Positions 23,172-32,192 of a stretch of 64,000 nucleotides of DNA are shown piece after piece. The stretch is from DATMER01 sp035556715 (lineage in GTDB: Bacteria; Acidobacteriota; Thermoanaerobaculia; Multivoradales; UBA5704). The notes beneath the pieces were generated by a model. The model made no database searches. It saw only the letters and a program-made list of their open reading frames with translations, and was not told the DNA's origin. Numbering within the stretch: position 1 is the stretch's first letter; each line of letters starts with the position of its first letter. The stretch spans positions 1 through 64,000 of the forward strand of contig DATMER010000117.1 of NCBI GenBank assembly GCA_035556715.1. Reading direction: 5' to 3'. The position numbers and the translations under genes were made by a program.

Positions 23172-25643
23172 ATGCAAGGTTCCTGGGAGCCCGATTTCTT
23201 CGTAGCCGATTGGCGGGTGCGCCCCGCCCTCGGACAGTTGGAGCGGGGGGACGCCTCCGTCTCCATCGAGCCGCGCACGATGCAGGTGCTCGCCTGCCTG
23301 GCCCGGCACGCGCCCAACGTGGTGTCCAAGCAGCGCCTGATCCGCGAGGTCTGGGGGGAGGCGTTCGTCACCGACGAGGTGCTGAGCCACGCGGTCTGGG
23401 AGCTGCGCAAGGCCTTCGGTGACGAGGCAAGGAACTCGCGCTACATCCAGACGATCGCCAGGAAGGGCTACCGGTTGGTGGCGGAGGTCTCCTTCGGCGC
23501 CGCGCCGGAGCCGCTCGCCGCCGGCAGCCGGATCGGCCAGTACGAGATCCTGGAGGCGCTGGGCGGAGGAGCGATGGGGGAGGTCTACAAGGCCAGGGAC
23601 CTGCGCCTCAACCGCGTCGTGGCGCTCAAGTTCCTGCCCGCGGACCTCTGCCGCGACCCGAGTTCCCGCCGCCGCTTCCTGCGCGAGGCCCAAGCCGTGG
23701 CCGCGCTCGATCATCCCAACGTGGCGACGATCTACGAAACCGGAGAGACTGAGGGCGGGCGGGTGTTCCTCGCGCTGGCGTTCTACGAGGGCGAGACCCT
23801 CCAGCAGAAGCTCGAGCGCGGACCGTTGCCGCTTCCCGAAGCCGTGGGAATCGCGCGCCAGATCGCCAAGGGTCTGGCCGCGGCGCACAGCCGGCAGATC
23901 GTCCATCGCGACGTCAAGCCGGCGAATGTCGTGGTCTGCCCCGATGGCACGGTCAAGCTGCTCGACTTCGGGCTCGCCAAGATGACCGGGGCCACCACGC
24001 TGACCCGGCTCGGCTCCTCACCCGGCACTCCCGCCTACAAATCGCCTGAGCAGTCGAGGGGCGAGAAGGTCGATCCCCGTAGCGACCTGTGGGCGCTCGG
24101 TGTAGTGCTCTACGAGATGTTGACCGGCCGCGTCCCATTCGGAGGCGAGTACGAGCAGGCGGTGATCTACGCCATCCTGAACCAGGAGCCGCGGCCTCTG
24201 GAGGGGCCGTTTCCTCCTGAGGTGGCGGCGGTCATCGACCGGGCGCTGGCGAAGGATGCGGCTGGGCGGTATCAGACGGCGGAGGAGATGGAGGAGGCGC
24301 TGGCGGGCATTCCGCTGGAAGGGAGTGGCGAGGTTGCGCAGCGACCGCCAGTGTCAAAAAGTGGCCAGTTGCCCCAGAAAAAGCAAGGACGATTGTCCTT
24401 CCTGATTGTACTGTCTTCCTTGGTGGTGCTCGCCGTCGTCGCTGGACTCTGGTATTTGTATTTGAGGGAGCATCGGTGGGATTTCGCGCCCGAGGTGAAG
24501 CGGCTGGTAGACCAGGGGGAGGTGTTGGAGTGGCGGGGCGATACCAAGCGGGATTTCACGAACGCCGAAAAAGCCTACCGCAGCGCCTTGGCGCTGGATC
24601 CGGACAACCCACTGATCAAGGCACAGCTCGCGGCGCTGCTGAGCAGGTACGAAGCCAATTTTCCCGAGCCGAACCGGCGAGAGGAGCTTCGCCGGCTGAT
24701 CGAGGAGACGGTGGAGCGCACACCCGGCGATCCAAGGCCATGGGTGGCGAAGGCCAAGCTGCTGCTGCTGGAGGGCAAGCCCAAGGAAGCCGAGCAAGCG
24801 GCGATCAGGGCGACCGAGGAAGGACCGGACTCCGATCGCGGCTACACGGTGCTAGGCGAGGCGCTGATCGCCCAAGGTCGACAGGATGAGGGTCTCAAGA
24901 AGCTGGACCAGGCTGTCGATGTTGGTCAAGGTCACATACGCGCGGGCCTGGTTCTCGCCTTCCACCTCAAGAACTTCGGCAGGAAGGACGAGGCGGCCGC
25001 CGAGCTGCGCAAGGTACTTGACTACGACCCCGAGCACCCGACCGCCCTACTGACCCTGGGTTCGGTTTATCTGGAAAGCGGGCGCTACCGGGAGGCGATC
25101 CCCTTGTTCAGAAAGGTTTTTGAAACAACCCGTGACCACCGGGCAGCGAACAATCTGGGTCTCGCCTACCTCAATCTGAACGAGGCCCCCGAAGCGATCG
25201 AGGCATTCACCCTGGCGAATGAGCTGGACCCCAATCCTTTTACGGCGCGCAACCTGGCCGAGCTCCACGAGAAGATCGGCCGGAAGGATGAGGCCCACCG
25301 CTGGTACGAGACTGCCCTAGCAGGCTTTGATGACTGGCCTGCCCAGGGCGCTTGGCGTGCGGACCTTCTGTACAGCCGGTCTTTCTGCGCCGCCAAGCTG
25401 GGCCGACACGGCGAGGCTCTTCGCAATATTGAGGAGGCGATGGCGCTCAGACCGAACGAGAACGCCTTCGCCTTCCGTGCCGCTCAGGTCCATGCCATGG
25501 CTGGGCGGCGGACGGAGGCCCTTGTCCAGGTCGGGCGGGCCATTCAGTTGGGCTTCCCGCGCGATGACCTGAGCAATGACCTCGTTCTTCAAGTCTTCCG
25601 GGAAGATCCGGAGTTCCGGGCGATCCTGGAGTCTGTGCCCTGA
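23172..25643 (+). CDS. Winged-helix / Ser-Thr kinase / TPR fusion regulator
   Basis: An 823-residue protein. ATG 23172 (MQGSWEPDFFVADWRV) is preferred over ATG 23118, which overlaps a -10-like TAAAAT. Residues about 10-95 are an OmpR-type winged helix (RTMQVLACLARHAPNVVSKQ, TDEVLSHAVWELRKAFGD, IARKGYRLVAEV). The protein kinase follows: glycine loop GGGAMGEVYKARD (about 130), VALKFL, HRDVKPANVVV (about 245) and DFGLAK (about 264). One membrane helix lies near residue 415. The C-terminal 380 residues are TPR-like helical pairs. DNA-binding, kinase and membrane-anchored TPR parts in one chain are characteristic of Acidobacteria. The signal and target genes are unknown. Confidence 0.9.
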   Translation: MQGSWEPDFFVADWRVRPALGQLERGDASVSIEPRTMQVLACLARHAPNVVSKQRLIREVWGEAFVTDEVLSHAVWELRKAFGDEARNSRYIQTIARKGYRLVAEVSFGAAPEPLAAGSRIGQYEILEALGGGAMGEVYKARDLRLNRVVALKFLPADLCRDPSSRRRFLREAQAVAALDHPNVATIYETGETEGGRVFLALAFYEGETLQQKLERGPLPLPEAVGIARQIAKGLAAAHSRQIVHRDVKPANVVVCPDGTVKLLDFGLAKMTGATTLTRLGSSPGTPAYKSPEQSRGEKVDPRSDLWALGVVLYEMLTGRVPFGGEYEQAVIYAILNQEPRPLEGPFPPEVAAVIDRALAKDAAGRYQTAEEMEEALAGIPLEGSGEVAQRPPVSKSGQLPQKKQGRLSFLIVLSSLVVLAVVAGLWYLYLREHRWDFAPEVKRLVDQGEVLEWRGDTKRDFTNAEKAYRSALALDPDNPLIKAQLAALLSRYEANFPEPNRREELRRLIEETVERTPGDPRPWVAKAKLLLLEGKPKEAEQAAIRATEEGPDSDRGYTVLGEALIAQGRQDEGLKKLDQAVDVGQGHIRAGLVLAFHLKNFGRKDEAAAELRKVLDYDPEHPTALLTLGSVYLESGRYREAIPLFRKVFETTRDHRAANNLGLAYLNLNEAPEAIEAFTLANELDPNPFTARNLAELHEKIGRKDEAHRWYETALAGFDDWPAQGAWRADLLYSRSFCAAKLGRHGEALRNIEEAMALRPNENAFAFRAAQVHAMAGRRTEALVQVGRAIQLGFPRDDLSNDLVLQVFREDPEFRAILESVP

Positions 25644-25670
25644 GACGCCTGCGTGCCTCTAGGACGTACC

Positions 25671-26987
25671 TCACGGTCGCACGGGGATCTGGTCTCCTTG
25701 TGTCTCGGGCCCAGAACGCGTAAACCTATCAGGCGAGCCGTCTCGCCGCCTTCCAGTTCCAGGCCCAAATCTTGGGGCAGGCTCAAGCAAGACTACGTCA
25801 TCATCCCGAATCTCCAGGAAAACCGGGCGAAATGAGAACTTCAAGCGGTCCATTACAATGGTCATCGGGTTGGCGAGCGCGTACTCGCCGAATGCCGAGT
25901 GCGGCAGGTCGCCCGCGAAGTGGAGTCCCACAGCCCGTCCATCGGCGTCCGATACCCAGACCGCTCCCGAGTCGCCAGACTCGCTGATGCGCTGGTCAGG
26001 ATCCACCGGTGCGATGTGAATCTGGTCCTCGAAGACCTGTACGGCTCCGCTACCGTACTCGATCGTCGAAGAGAAGTAGAGGCCGTCTACGAATCCAGGT
26101 GTCGTTTCGGTAGAGCGTCCTGACTTGCGTACCCTCATCCCGAGGTGAGGACTGACCACGTCGGAGATGGGCTGGGTCAATCCCAGGATCTCCCCGGCAC
26201 AGTAATGACGGTTGCCGGTCAGCTCGGCGAGAGCCGCATCGGTCTGAGAGTCGAAGCTCCAGCGCTTCAGACGGGCGACGACATCGGCCTCCTCCCTCCC
26301 CCGGTCGAACGGAGCGGGCTGGAGACAGGGGTTCCCGATCTCTGCGTTCAGGTTCCCAGCGAGTACGTGCCAGTTGCTCAGGATGCAGACGCTGCCGTCA
26401 GTTTTATCCCATACCAAGGCACCCAAAGTTCCGACCGGCGCCTGCGGGCTGCCGATGCTGATCCCGCCGACCAAGGGATCGATCCGCAGCCGGCGGTTGA
26501 TCCTGGTGCGATTGAGCGGCCTTTCAAGGACCGCGCTTCGCCGAGAGTTCGAGGTAAGGTGGTACTCGGCCTCGATGACATCGCGAGCGACAGTGACGGG
26601 TTTGCCGTTCGCATCAAGGCAGTCTTGCACGGGTTCCTTGCCCTTGTAGTCCTTGCTCTTGGACACGAGCTCACGCGGGTGATCTTTGAAATACCTGTCA
26701 GGCAGCTTGCGCTCGACATGGATACGAAGAGCCGGAGTGTCGGAAAAAATGCCATTTTTGATCTTGTAGCCGATATCCACGGCAAGGACTCCAGGGAGGC
26801 GCAGCAGCCGGCGGCGGTTCAGATGGAGCACTTCGACGAGATTTTCCCATTCCGGATCACTGCTCTCGTCCTTGCGTCGGCGGCCCTCAGCCGGAGCAAC
26901 GGAGTTCGTCCGATTGAGCCGCCTCGGCTGAAACGTCGCTGTCGGGCGCTCAGCGGGAAGCTTCCAGGGTTCGTATCCATTAGCCAT
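25671..26987 (-). CDS. Trypsin-like serine protease, NAL1-like
   Basis: A 438-residue protein. The start at ATG 26987 follows a strong Shine-Dalgarno (GGAGGGG, 7-8 nt). No signal peptide is visible. An N-terminal region of about 190 residues (including LAVDIGYKIKNG) precedes the protease fold: GTLGALVWDKTDGSVCILSNWHVLAGN with the catalytic His, DAALAEL with the likely Asp, and ISESGDSGAVWVSDADGRAVGLHFAG with the catalytic Ser in GDSG. The SNWHVLA/GDSGA pattern matches bacterial and plant NAL1-type trypsin-like proteins. The target is unknown. It converges on the kinase gene with a gap of 27 bp. Confidence 0.85.
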   Translation of the reverse strand: MANGYEPWKLPAERPTATFQPRRLNRTNSVAPAEGRRRKDESSDPEWENLVEVLHLNRRRLLRLPGVLAVDIGYKIKNGIFSDTPALRIHVERKLPDRYFKDHPRELVSKSKDYKGKEPVQDCLDANGKPVTVARDVIEAEYHLTSNSRRSAVLERPLNRTRINRRLRIDPLVGGISIGSPQAPVGTLGALVWDKTDGSVCILSNWHVLAGNLNAEIGNPCLQPAPFDRGREEADVVARLKRWSFDSQTDAALAELTGNRHYCAGEILGLTQPISDVVSPHLGMRVRKSGRSTETTPGFVDGLYFSSTIEYGSGAVQVFEDQIHIAPVDPDQRISESGDSGAVWVSDADGRAVGLHFAGDLPHSAFGEYALANPMTIVMDRLKFSFRPVFLEIRDDDVVLLEPAPRFGPGTGRRRDGSPDRFTRSGPETQGDQIPVRP

Positions 26988-27288
26988 GAAATCCCCTCCA
27001 AGGGTGGTTGACAGCTCAGCAGTCTCGCGTTCTATAGACGGCCCTGACACGCAAGTTCCGGAAGAAGACTTAAAGATACACGAAAGGCGGGAGGGACGGG
27101 CCCCCGGCACGGGCCCGTCCCCGATGTTTGGAAGAAATCCATCAATTGTCAAAGAACGCGAGGAGGCGCGGCTCGTAGCCGTCCTCCTCGAATGTCTGCA
27201 CCTTCCTACGAACGCGGATTCACCTCCGTCTAGACGCTCCGGCTTGGAACTTCGTATGCCTGTATCGAAGGTCACAAGGAGGTGTGAA
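26988..27288. other. Gap upstream of the protease gene
   Basis: This stretch must hold the minus-strand promoter and ribosome site of the protease. I see no convincing gene, hairpin or array in it. Confidence 0.4.
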
Positions 27289-27525
27289 ATGGCGATCCTG
27301 TTTCTCTCGATGAGCTTTCCCACGCTGCAGATGCCGAGCAGCCAGGTGCCCGGTTTCCACGAGCAGCACACCCTCCTCGGGATCGACCCGGCCGGGTCTC
27401 GCCCGGCAGATCCAGCCGCTGTTCCGGCAGGGCGGGATGCAGCCGTTCCGCGACCGCCCGCGCAAGACAGCGCCGGAGCCGCCTCCGGTTCTCCGAAGGG
27501 TCGCCTTCTCCGCTTCCGCTCCTGA
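27289..27525 (+). CDS. Possible small protein, 78 residues
   Basis: ATG 27289 has a perfect Shine-Dalgarno (AAGGAGGTGTGAA). The product begins MAILFLSMSFPTLQM, becomes Pro/Ala-rich in the middle and ends basic (KGRLLRFRS). I recognise no family. It stands alone between the divergent protease and array B. It could be a real small protein, a truncated gene or chance; the ribosome site is the main support. Confidence 0.3.
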   Translation: MAILFLSMSFPTLQMPSSQVPGFHEQHTLLGIDPAGSRPADPAAVPAGRDAAVPRPPAQDSAGAASGSPKGRLLRFRS

Positions 27526-27600
27526 CCCGCGAACCAGTCTCTCCTCCCGTGCCGCCGGCACGTCCCCGCTTCTCAGCTCCCTCTGCAAGCCGTCCTGGCC

Positions 27601-27900
27601 CGTCCCGAGCACCGTTGACCCGTCAAAAGTTCGGTTGAGCCGTCGAAAGTTCTACTGAGCGGTCCAGAGCAACTCTGGACGGCTAAATCCTCGGTTGAGC
27701 GGTCCAAAATTTCATTGACGCGTCCGGTGAAACTTTTACGCGTCGCGAGAAACTCTGACGCGTTAAAAATTTGGCTGAGCCGTCGATTCCTCCGTTTAGC
27801 CGTCGAAAATTCCGCTGAGCGGTCCAGCGGAATTTTTAGCGATCGAGAGTAGCTCTGGACGCCTAAAAATTCCGTTTACGCGTCGAGCGAACCCAGCGAG
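27601..27900. repeat. Degenerate tandem array B, exact 20 bp period
   Basis: Fifteen consecutive 20-bp units run without a single insertion or deletion. The approximate consensus is CGTCGAAAATTCCGCTGAGC; position 1-4 is CGTC or GGTC in most units and the last four are GAGC, GACG or TACG. Individual units differ at roughly a third of positions. Because 20 is not a multiple of 3, the array cannot code for a repeated peptide. It lies 184 bp upstream of the membrane-protein gene at 28084; the sequence from 27901 to 28083 is unremarkable apart from that gene's Shine-Dalgarno. Confidence 0.88.
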
Positions 27901-28083
27901 CGCTCCGCGAGCTGCTTTCCGGCTCTTCCGCGACGCTCCGGGGCCGGGGAAACGTATGAACGTCTGATGCCGCGGGTGCCGGACCGGGCCCGGCCTCTCT
28001 ATACCGGCCCGTTCCTCCCGCCTTTTCATGAGCCGGGAAAAACGGCGGCCGGTCCGTCGAGATCCAGCGAGAGGAGAGCTCGA

Positions 28084-28815
28084 ATGCCAACTTCACGCCT
28101 GGGGATCGCAGGTCTCGTCGTGCTGGCCCTGGCCATTCCAGCCGCGGGCCTGGTGCCGCTGCCCATCACGGCGCGGTGGTATCTCACCATCGCCCTCATC
28201 GTCGCTTTCCTGATGCTCATCGGCAAGCTGCGCAACGACCGCCTCGGCGGCTTCCTGATCGACAACCGCAAGAAGGTCAGCCTCTCGCGGCTGCAGCTCG
28301 TGGGATGGACGGTGCTGATCCTCTCCGCGTTCAGCACGGCGGCGTTCTGGAACATCCTGCACGGTGTGAAGGACCCGCTGAGCATCGTCGTCCCCGAGCA
28401 CGTCTGGGCGCTGATGGGCATCAGCGTGACCTCCTTCGTGGGCTCCCGCGTGGTGAAGAGCTCCAAGCGGGCGACGGGCCATCTTGCGGAGAACGTGACC
28501 CCGATGGCGGCGCGGACCACGGACATCTTCAAGGAGGAGGACGAAGGAACTGAGGAGACGGTCGATCTCGGCAAGGTCCAGATGTTTCTGTTCACGCTGA
28601 TCGTCTTCGCGGCCTACGCCGTCGCGCTGGGCACGCTGCTCCTCGATCACGAGAGCAAGCGCTCCGTGATCCAGGCGTTTCCCGAGCTGAGCGAGGGGAT
28701 GCTGGCTCTGCTCGGCTTGAGCCATACCGGCTACCTCGCCAACAAGGCCGTCCCAGCGAGGACCGACGAGCGCCTGGCCGGCAGCAGGGGAGTGAACACC
28801 AATGTTGGCCAGTGA
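28084..28815 (+). CDS. Multi-pass membrane protein of unknown function
   Basis: A 243-residue protein with a good Shine-Dalgarno (GAGGAGAG) before ATG 28084. Hydrophobic segments lie at about residues 7-25, 30-45, 72-92, 106-120 and 165-190. An acidic stretch (DIFKEEDEGTEETVD) sits between segments 4 and 5. I recognise no family. The stop overlaps the start of the metallo-beta-lactamase gene by 14 bp, so the two are probably translated together, suggesting a membrane partner for that exported hydrolase. Confidence 0.7.
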   Translation: MPTSRLGIAGLVVLALAIPAAGLVPLPITARWYLTIALIVAFLMLIGKLRNDRLGGFLIDNRKKVSLSRLQLVGWTVLILSAFSTAAFWNILHGVKDPLSIVVPEHVWALMGISVTSFVGSRVVKSSKRATGHLAENVTPMAARTTDIFKEEDEGTEETVDLGKVQMFLFTLIVFAAYAVALGTLLLDHESKRSVIQAFPELSEGMLALLGLSHTGYLANKAVPARTDERLAGSRGVNTNVGQ

Positions 28816-29989
28816 GAGGCAGACGGCCGCGCCGCCCGAACCTCGCCGGACGAGCTCCGCCGCGGGATGGGTGGCGGCGCTGCCGCTGGCCATCGGTCTG
28901 GTCGCGGCCGGGGTGGAGCCCGGGACCCGGGTTCCGCAGGCCGCTGCGCCGGTTGCCGCGGTCCGGACGGCCGCGGCGCCCGCGGCTCAACCGCTCGTCC
29001 CTTTCGACGTCTCGGAAAACACGATGGTGGCCCACTTCATCGACGTGGGCCAGGCCAATGCCACCCTGCTGGAGTTCGCCTGCGGGGCGGTGCTCATCGA
29101 TGCCGGAGCCCAGGATCAGGCGCAGGTGACCGCCCTGTTGAGCTATCTCAATGGTTTCTTCACCCGGCGGCCGGACCTGCAGCGGACACTGAATTCCATC
29201 GTCGTCACCCACAATCACGTCGACCACACCCGCGCCCTCCGCGAAGTCGTGGAGCGCTTCAAGGTGGAGCGGTTCCTGGAGAACGGCCAGCGCGGCGGCC
29301 TTGCGGAAGGAGACAAGGACGTCGACTGGGTGCTGGCGAACCGCTCGACCGGCGGGCGCGCCATCACGGTGACGGATGTCAATGACGGGTTGATCACCGG
29401 CACGGATGGATTCACCGACGGAGAGATCGATCCGGTGGCATGCCCGGGAGTTGATCCCGAGATCCGGCTGCTCTAGGCGGATCTCGATGAAGATCCGGGC
29501 TGGGGGGAAGACGAGTTCGGCAACAAGAACAATCACAGCATCGTGGTGCGGGTCGACTTCGGGGAGAGCTCGTTCCTCTTCACCGGCGACATGGAGGAGC
29601 CGGCGATCGAATCGATGGTCGCCTTCTACGATCCGAGCGAGACGCTCGACGCCGACGTCTACCATGTGGGTCACCACGGTTCATACAACGGCACCACGGA
29701 AGGGCTCATGCACGCGGTCACGCCGGACATCGCGGTGATCTCGATGGGCCGCTGGGACGACGAGAAGCCATGGACGGCCTGGGCCTACGGTCATCCGCGG
29801 GAGCACGCGGTCGAGCTGCTCGAAAGCGAGATCACGAATCGGCGGTCGCCGCGCCCGGTCCACGTCGCATCCGCGGTGAAGCAGTTCTACTCCACGACCA
29901 TGCGAGACGCCATCTACGGCACCGGCTGGGATGGCAACATCCAGATCCGGGCCACGGCGGACGGCAAGCAGGAGGTCCGCACGGAGTAA
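28802..29989 (+). pseudogene. ComEC-like metallo-beta-lactamase gene with in-frame TAG
   Basis: The frame runs from ATG 28802 to TAA 29987 but is interrupted by one amber codon at 29474-29476. Both halves belong to one metallo-beta-lactamase: before the TAG, FIDVGQANATLLE and THNHVDH (zinc ligands, about residue 137); after it, NNHSIVVRVDFGESSFLFTGD and YHVGHHGSYNGT with further ligands. This order is that of ComEC/Rec2-type hydrolase domains. A hydrophobic N-terminal segment suggests export. A single C-to-T change from CAG would explain it, as would sequencing error or amber read-through; no frameshift is present. Without read-through the product is a 224-residue fragment lacking half the active site. 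Confidence 0.85.
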
Positions 29990-30048
29990 GGGGTGTAGCC
30001 TTGGCACGGGATGCGGAAGCTCCTGGAGACCAAGAGGAGATACCTGCC

Positions 30049-31470
30049 ATGCTCCGAGACGCTGTCCGTCTTGCAGGGTTGTTGTTGCTGACCCCCGCCT
30101 CCGGGCTCGCGGCCCCGCTCGCCCCGTGTCCTGCGGGAGCGTGGCCGGAGGGAGCGGAATGCCGGCATGTGCGGGTGCCCGAGGACCGGACCATTCAGGG
30201 TGGCCGCATGCTGGATCTTTTTCTCGTCCGGCTACGGAGCACCGGACCGGAGTCGGCACAGGGAGCCGTGTTCTTCCTGGCTGGTGGACCCGGAGAGGCG
30301 GCGAGCGAGAGCGCGGCGGACCTTCCCGGCGCCCTTGCCGTCTTGCGATCTCGCCGTGACCTCGTCTTCGTCGATCAGAGAGGCACCGGCCGGAGCCATG
30401 CGCTGACCTGCCCCGGTCCGTTCCGGTCCAGGGTCGAATTCGGCGAGCTGTCCGCGGACGATGTCCGGGCGTGCCGGGAGGTGCTGGAGCGCCGGGCCGA
30501 TCTGCGCCGCTATACCACCTGGGATGCGGTGGCGGATCTCGAGACGGTTCGCCAGGCGCTCGGCTACGAGAAGATCGACCTCTTTGCCGCCTCCTACGGA
30601 ACGCAGGTCGCCCAGGCCTACCTCCGCCGGCACGAGGAGCGAGTGCGGACGGCCGTTTTCGTCGGCGCTCTGCCGCTGGCCCCGGAGCTCGTGCTTTTCG
30701 ATTCCCGGGATGCCGAGAGGGCGCTCCGGCTTCTGTTGCAGGATTGCGCTGCCGAGCCGGCCTGCGCGGCGGCCTTCCCGCGGCTCTCCGAAGAGACGGC
30801 CGAGGTGCTGAAGAGGCTCGAGCAGAGCCCCGTCCGGGTGAAGGTGGCCGATCCCGCGGGCGGTGATCCGCGCGAAATCCTGCTCGATCGCCAGACCTTC
30901 GCCCGGGTTCTGCGCACGCGCCTGTACAGCGCCGGGGCGGCGGCGCGGGTGCCGCTGTCGCTCCATCGGGCGTTCACAGGCGACTATGCTTCCATGGGCC
31001 GCGCGGCGGTGGCGATCGCTCACGCGCAGAAGCGGCACGAAAGCCTTGGCATGTTCCTCACGGTGATCTGCTCGGAGCTGATGGGCTTCGTCGGCGAAGC
31101 GTCCATCCGGCGCATGGCCGAGGGGACTCTTTTCGGCCCCGAGACAACTCTCGGATGGTTGCAGAACTGCAGGGAATGGCCTCGCGCAGACCCCCCGCCG
31201 GACTTCGCGGCTCCGGTGCGGAGTGACGTTCCGGTCCTGCTTCTGTCGGGCCGGCTCGACCCTGTCACACCTCCGCACTGGGGAGAGCAGGTCGCCGTGT
31301 TCCTGCCCCGCGCGCGGCAGATCGTCTTCGCCGCTTCCTCTCACTTCCCCGAGGGGGATTGCGCGAGCGGCCTGGTGGCGCAGTTCGTGGAACAGGCCAG
31401 CACCGCTAGACTCAATGCCCGCTGCGCGGAGTCGGAGGTCCGGCCTCCGTTCTTGCTGCCGGAGGGGTGA
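30049..31470 (+). CDS. Secreted alpha/beta hydrolase, tripeptidyl aminopeptidase-like
   Basis: A 473-residue hydrolase with GAGGAGA upstream of ATG 30049 and a signal peptide (LLLLTPASGLAA). VDQRGTGRSHALTCP is the oxyanion-region motif shared with proline iminopeptidases and Streptomyces TAP. The nucleophile is Ser in LFAASYGTQVAQAY, with Asp in LLSGRLDPVTPPHWGE and His in ASSHFPEGDCA. A cap domain lies between. Family members remove N-terminal residues from peptides outside the cytoplasm. The next gene starts two bases after its stop. Confidence 0.87.
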   Translation: MLRDAVRLAGLLLLTPASGLAAPLAPCPAGAWPEGAECRHVRVPEDRTIQGGRMLDLFLVRLRSTGPESAQGAVFFLAGGPGEAASESAADLPGALAVLRSRRDLVFVDQRGTGRSHALTCPGPFRSRVEFGELSADDVRACREVLERRADLRRYTTWDAVADLETVRQALGYEKIDLFAASYGTQVAQAYLRRHEERVRTAVFVGALPLAPELVLFDSRDAERALRLLLQDCAAEPACAAAFPRLSEETAEVLKRLEQSPVRVKVADPAGGDPREILLDRQTFARVLRTRLYSAGAAARVPLSLHRAFTGDYASMGRAAVAIAHAQKRHESLGMFLTVICSELMGFVGEASIRRMAEGTLFGPETTLGWLQNCREWPRADPPPDFAAPVRSDVPVLLLSGRLDPVTPPHWGEQVAVFLPRARQIVFAASSHFPEGDCASGLVAQFVEQASTARLNARCAESEVRPPFLLPEG

Positions 31471-31471
31471 G

Positions 31472-32191
31472 ATGGTCAGAGAAGCCTTCACAAACCGCCA
31501 GAACAACAGATCCCGGCTGCCCTGGCGCGCGGTGCTCGGCGGGCTCGTCCTCGGCGGGCTCGTCTTCGTCGGGACTGGCTGCGCCTCGCCGCCTCCGGGC
31601 AGGATCGAGCGCGTCGCTGCCGACATGATCTCCTTCCCGGCCGTGGTGACCGCGGACCGCTTCGAGCGGCGTCTCCTCGGCATGCCCGGTTATCACTACA
31701 TCGTCTGGAGCGACGGCGGGGCTGCGCCGGCCGCGCTGTTCCAGGCCGCGGTGAGCGACGTCCAGGTGCTCGAGGCCCTGCAGGCCCTGGGCGCGAGACC
31801 GGGAAATGCCCTGGGGATGGAGACCTGGGAGCGGCGCGAGGACCCGGACGCCAAGGCGCCGGAGGAGATCATCCAGGGGCCGGTGGTCGAAGTGCTGGTG
31901 CGGGTCCCCGGGCGCCGGGAGCCTCTCACCATGGATCAGATCCTCCTCGATCCGGGAGGCCGCGGCTTCGAGATGCGCTTCGGCGGCCACCGGGCCAACA
32001 TCCACCATTGGCACTCGGGATGTGTCGTCTGCCTCTACTCCTGCCCGGGGAGCAAGGTCGGCAATGCCCGCTACACGGTCCGGGATTATGTGAAGGACCC
32101 GGCCCGCTTCCGGGTCCGCCCCGGCGTGCTGCCCCGGGACGGCACCGAGGTGAGCATCCTCCTCCGCCTCGTGAAACCCGGCGGAAGCTGA
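31472..32191 (+). CDS. Lipoprotein with YdjY-like domain
   Basis: A 239-residue protein starting one base after the hydrolase stop (GGAGGGGTGAGATG supplies the ribosome site). The hydrophobic N terminus ends in VFVGTGC, a lipobox, so it is probably a lipoprotein. PGYHYIVWSDGGAAPAALFQ followed by DVQVLEALQALGARPGNAL resembles the YdjY domain of Planctomycetes and E. coli, whose role is unknown. The C-terminal part has paired Cys (SGCVVCLYSC). Confidence 0.6.
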   Translation: MVREAFTNRQNNRSRLPWRAVLGGLVLGGLVFVGTGCASPPPGRIERVAADMISFPAVVTADRFERRLLGMPGYHYIVWSDGGAAPAALFQAAVSDVQVLEALQALGARPGNALGMETWERREDPDAKAPEEIIQGPVVEVLVRVPGRREPLTMDQILLDPGGRGFEMRFGGHRANIHHWHSGCVVCLYSCPGSKVGNARYTVRDYVKDPARFRVRPGVLPRDGTEVSILLRLVKPGGS

Positions 32192-32192
32192 G

